From: an uncultured Porphyromonadaceae bacterium | GTDB taxonomy: Bacteria; Bacteroidota; Bacteroidia; Bacteroidales; Muribaculaceae | Assembly: GCA_947177185.1 (NCBI GenBank) | Contig: CAMWTJ010000007.1 | Location: 1-64,000, forward strand | DNA: 64,000 bases | Reading direction: 5' to 3' | Shown here: positions 60,769 to 64,000 of the stretch, in pieces | How positions within the stretch are numbered: the stretch's first letter is position 1 | Layout: each line of letters begins with the position of its first letter | Notes under the pieces: model-generated | What the model was told of the DNA's origin: nothing | Seen by the model: only the letters and a program-made list of their open reading frames with translations | Databases searched by the model: none | Translations under genes and position numbers: made by a program

Positions 60769-62028
60769 ATGAGAGTATCACCCTGGATAGCGTCACGATT
60801 GCGCATCGGCGCGGGAAGCTCGCGCAGCGCCCGCACCGGGGCATGTATTGCCGTGGCCGGGGTGGCGCTGGCTCTCGCGGTCATGGAGTTTACCATGGCT
60901 GTGGTGGCCGGTTTCCGCGACGAAATTCGCGGCAAGGTGCTTGGGTTCGATGCCGAAGTAGTGGTGCTCCCTCCCTACGACCCGTCGACGGGAATCTCTG
61001 CCGAAGCGCTTAGAGCCGACTCCGCGCTTATGAACATAGTGAGCCTTTCGGCTCCCGGTGCTCGTGTGGCACTGGCCGTGCAGCGCCCGGCGGTGATAAA
61101 GACCGACAGTGATTTTACGGCGGTGTATTTCTCTGCCTGCGATCCTTCTGCCCATGATTTTGCTTTCGAGCGTTCGTGCATAGTCGATGGCCGTTGGCCC
61201 GATTTCGCGGCCGACAGCGCGCGTGACCAAATAGTCATCAGCCGTGCCACGGCCGAATCCATGCAGCTCGCCGTGGCCGACCGCCCCATGCTGTATTTCG
61301 TAAGCGACGGGGGCACCATACGTTCACGACGCGCCACGGTGGCCGGAATCTTCGACAGCCGCATGCAGGAGCGCGACCGCGCCACTGCCTACGCTTCGCT
61401 GCCCATGCTGCAAAGCGCCGGAGGGCTGGAGCCGGGGTGGGGGACGCGTATAGAAATACGTGGCATCGGTGTTGATTCGGCTACAGTTGTGGCCGACCGT
61501 CTTCAGGCCGCTCTTGTGTCGCAGTGGCAGGCCGACGCCATAAGCGAGCTATACCCTGTCGACAACGTGCGACGCAGCGGAGCGGTCTATCTCAACTGGC
61601 TCGACCTGCTTGATACCAATGTGGTTGTGATATTTATCCTGATGCTCCTTGTGGCGGCCTCGACTCTCGTGGCAGCGCTCTTCATAATAGTGCTTGAACA
61701 TATCCCCACCATAGGGCTTCTACGCGCTATCGGCGCCACGCGCTCCATGGTTCGTTCGGTGTTTATCGCGGCGTCCATGCGGCTTGTGGTCCGCGGCATG
61801 CTGGCAGGCAACATCGTAGGCCTCGGGCTGCTGCTGTTGCAGAGAGCTACGCGCATCGTGCCGCTCGACCCCGAGATGTACTATCTCGATCATGTGCCCG
61901 TAGCGGTAGACTGGCTGTCGGTGCTTGCTCTCAACGCCGGAGTTGTCGCCGCCGCGTGGCTTGTGCTCATTGTTCCCTCGGGCATTGCCTCGCGTGTCGA
62001 CCCGGCCCGCACCATGCGCTACGAGTAG
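60769..62028 (+). CDS. ABC transporter permease, FtsX/LolC-LolE family
   Basis: MRVSPWIASRLRIGAGSS...IAVAGVALALAVMEFTMAVVAGFRDEI; ALFIIVLEHIPTIGLLRAIGATRSMVRSVFI. Confidence 0.9.
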   Translation: MRVSPWIASRLRIGAGSSRSARTGACIAVAGVALALAVMEFTMAVVAGFRDEIRGKVLGFDAEVVVLPPYDPSTGISAEALRADSALMNIVSLSAPGARVALAVQRPAVIKTDSDFTAVYFSACDPSAHDFAFERSCIVDGRWPDFAADSARDQIVISRATAESMQLAVADRPMLYFVSDGGTIRSRRATVAGIFDSRMQERDRATAYASLPMLQSAGGLEPGWGTRIEIRGIGVDSATVVADRLQAALVSQWQADAISELYPVDNVRRSGAVYLNWLDLLDTNVVVIFILMLLVAASTLVAALFIIVLEHIPTIGLLRAIGATRSMVRSVFIAASMRLVVRGMLAGNIVGLGLLLLQRATRIVPLDPEMYYLDHVPVAVDWLSVLALNAGVVAAAWLVLIVPSGIASRVDPARTMRYE

Positions 62029-62125
62029 GGCACAGTTTTTGGCAGGGTTTTTGCATAAACATAAGCGACATATCAATTGTTTAAAAGAAAAATTCATTAC
62101 TTTTGCATACACAAATAAGCTGTTA

Positions 62126-62482
62126 ATGACAACACAATCAATCGAAGAACTCATCATAGAAGGCATACGCGACCGCAAGGGTCACAACATTACAATCGTG
62201 GACATGAGCGCTATAGAAGCGGCTCCCGTAGAAAAATTCATCATAGCCGAAGGCACCAGCACGATGCAGGTGGGAGCACTCGCCGACAGCGTGCGCGACT
62301 ATCTGTTGCGCAACGGCGGCATCAAACCGTTCAACTACGACGGTTATGGAGCCTCGGAATGGATAGTGGTGGACTATGGAAACATCATGGTTCACATATT
62401 CGTGCCCGAAACGCGTTCGAGATACTGCCTTGAGGAGCTTTGGAGCGACGCAGTAATCACCGACATACCCGACCTTGACTGA
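62126..62482 (+). CDS. rsfS: Ribosome silencing factor
   Basis: [27 protein letters not shown]...[23 protein letters not shown]...[17 protein letters not shown]. Confidence 0.95.
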   Translation: MTTQSIEELIIEGIRDRKGHNITIVDMSAIEAAPVEKFIIAEGTSTMQVGALADSVRDYLLRNGGIKPFNYDGYGASEWIVVDYGNIMVHIFVPETRSRYCLEELWSDAVITDIPDLD

Positions 62483-64000
62483 TGGCAACACCAAACAAAT
62501 CTAAAAAAGGAGGATTCAAATTCAGTTTCTACTGGATGTATGCCTTCATACTCCTTTCCCTTGCCGGACTGTATTTCCTTGAGGAAAACGATATCACTGA
62601 GGAAATCAAGTACAGCAAGTTCGAGGAGTACGTGGTGAAAGACCACGGTATCACCGAAATAATAGTCTTTACCAACAAAGGTACCGCCGAGGGCATACTC
62701 AGCGACTCGCTCGCCGCGAGCATTTTCCCGCCCGAGCGGTTCAGCCAGGGGCACGCCGTAAAGGCCCGTGTCATCACCGAAATACCGTCGGCCGATAAGT
62801 TCGATACAAAGATAGACGAGTGGCGCGCCATGGGAGCTTTCAGCGGCGATGTCAAATACGAACGCTCCAACACGTGGTCGTCGCTTATCTGGTCATTCGG
62901 TCCCGTGTTGCTTCTCATCGTGTTCTGGTTCTGGATCATGAGGCGCATGAGCGGCGGTCCCGGCGGTGGCGGCGGCGGTGGCGGCATCTTCAGCGTGGGC
63001 AAGAGCAAAGCCATGCTGTTTGACAAAGACAACGCCGTGAAAGTCACGTTCAAGGATGTGGCCGGCCTCAGTGAGGCAAAGACTGAAATAGAAGAGATAG
63101 TAGAATTTCTCAAGAATCCCGGCCGCTATACGGAGCTTGGCGGCAAGATACCCAAAGGAGCGCTTCTCGTGGGCCCTCCCGGCACCGGCAAGACTCTGCT
63201 GGCCAAAGCAGTGGCCGGTGAGGCCAATGTGCCGTTCTTCAGCATGAGCGGCTCCGACTTTGTGGAGATGTTCGTGGGTGTGGGAGCCTCGCGAGTGCGC
63301 GATCTCTTCCGGCAGGCCAAGGAGAAAGCACCGTGCATAGTGTTCATAGACGAAATAGACGCCGTGGGCCGTGCACGTGGACGTAATGCCAATATGGGCG
63401 GCAACGACGAACGCGAGAACACCCTCAACCAGCTTCTTACAGAAATGGACGGTTTCGGCGGCAACAGCGGAGTCATAATACTCGCTGCGACAAACCGCGT
63501 CGATATACTCGACAAAGCGCTTCTCCGCGCCGGACGATTCGACCGACAGATATACGTCGACCTTCCCGACCTCAACGACCGCGTGGACATTTTCAAAGTG
63601 CACCTGCGCAATATAAAACTCGACGGCGACCTTGACGTACAGCTCCTCGCCCGTCAGACACCCGGATTTTCCGGCGCCGATATAGCCAACGTGTGCAACG
63701 AAGCTGCGCTTATCGCTGCCAGGCACAATAAAAGCGCGGTGGGTAAGGACGATTTTATCGCGGCTGTAGACCGTATTATAGGCGGCCTTGAAAAGCGCAA
63801 CAAAATCACTACCGACGAAGAAAAACGCGCGATAGCGGTCCACGAGGCCGGCCACGCCACCGTTTCGTGGCATCTGCGCTACGCCAACCCTCTCGTGAAA
63901 GTGACCATCGTGCCCCGCGGTAAAGCGCTCGGTGCGGCGTGGTATCTGCCCGAAGAACGTCAGATCACGCCCACGCAGGCGCTGCTCGACGAAATGTGTG
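62482..64000 (+). CDS. ftsH: ATP-dependent zinc metalloprotease FtsH (3' part outside window)
   Basis: ATGA overlap with rsfS; open to window end; [71 protein letters not shown]. Not in ORF track because truncated. Confidence 0.97.
   Translation, partial: MATPNKSKKGGFKFSFYWMYAFILLSLAGLYFLEENDITEEIKYSKFEEYVVKDHGITEIIVFTNKGTAEGILSDSLAASIFPPERFSQGHAVKARVITEIPSADKFDTKIDEWRAMGAFSGDVKYERSNTWSSLIWSFGPVLLLIVFWFWIMRRMSGGPGGGGGGGGIFSVGKSKAMLFDKDNAVKVTFKDVAGLSEAKTEIEEIVEFLKNPGRYTELGGKIPKGALLVGPPGTGKTLLAKAVAGEANVPFFSMSGSDFVEMFVGVGASRVRDLFRQAKEKAPCIVFIDEIDAVGRARGRNANMGGNDERENTLNQLLTEMDGFGGNSGVIILAATNRVDILDKALLRAGRFDRQIYVDLPDLNDRVDIFKVHLRNIKLDGDLDVQLLARQTPGFSGADIANVCNEAALIAARHNKSAVGKDDFIAAVDRIIGGLEKRNKITTDEEKRAIAVHEAGHATVSWHLRYANPLVKVTIVPRGKALGAAWYLPEERQITPTQALLDEMC

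Noticed and set aside
62949-62988. GGC-rich simple repeat in ftsH
   Set aside because: Encodes the Gly-rich linker ([12 protein letters not shown]) often seen after the second TM helix of FtsH; not treated as a phase-variable tract because it is in-frame and interrupted.
62893-63873. 326-aa reverse ORF antisense to ftsH
   Set aside because: Shadow ORF; FtsH Walker and HEAGH motifs lie on the forward strand.

Overview
64 kb of a high-GC Bacteroidales-like chromosome. Evidence for the lineage: TAnnTTTG -7 boxes, MurF-Alr fusion, GSCFA, DUF5686 and Nqr content. Read by eye from sequence and translations; no searches were run. Most of it is conserved housekeeping: an ExbB/TolQ-like gene cut by the left edge, nqrABCDEF-thioesterase-dprA, nrdDG, an initiator tRNA, kdsB, methylmalonyl-CoA mutase mutAB, rlmD-like, fba, rfbACDB, rubrerythrin, ndk, an NDH-2-like oxidoreductase, an OmpA/PD40-GSCFA-MurF/Alr run, PadR-PspC, an MsbA-like ABC exporter with two GT2 genes, udk, lptB, cmk-ispH-exonuclease-lipoprotein-exonuclease, fabG, rsfS and ftsH (cut by the right edge). 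Two places stand out. (1) 9.4-12.1 kb: a membrane protein with two Rossmann/TrkA-N-like segments and a degenerate RyR-like C-terminus, followed 10 bp later by a stand-alone RyR-domain protein. (2) 47.9-51.1 kb: an AT-rich islet with a single-chain restriction-modification protein (HsdR_N-like nuclease + N6-MTase + one specificity half), a 15-bp direct repeat on both sides, a dense hairpin cluster at its left boundary and a truncated gene fragment at its right. Smaller observations: an unusual C1:C72 initiator tRNA, an M16 protein lacking HxxEH, a PadR-type operator, a divergent gene pair sharing a CATG start, and paired DnaQ-like exonucleases.
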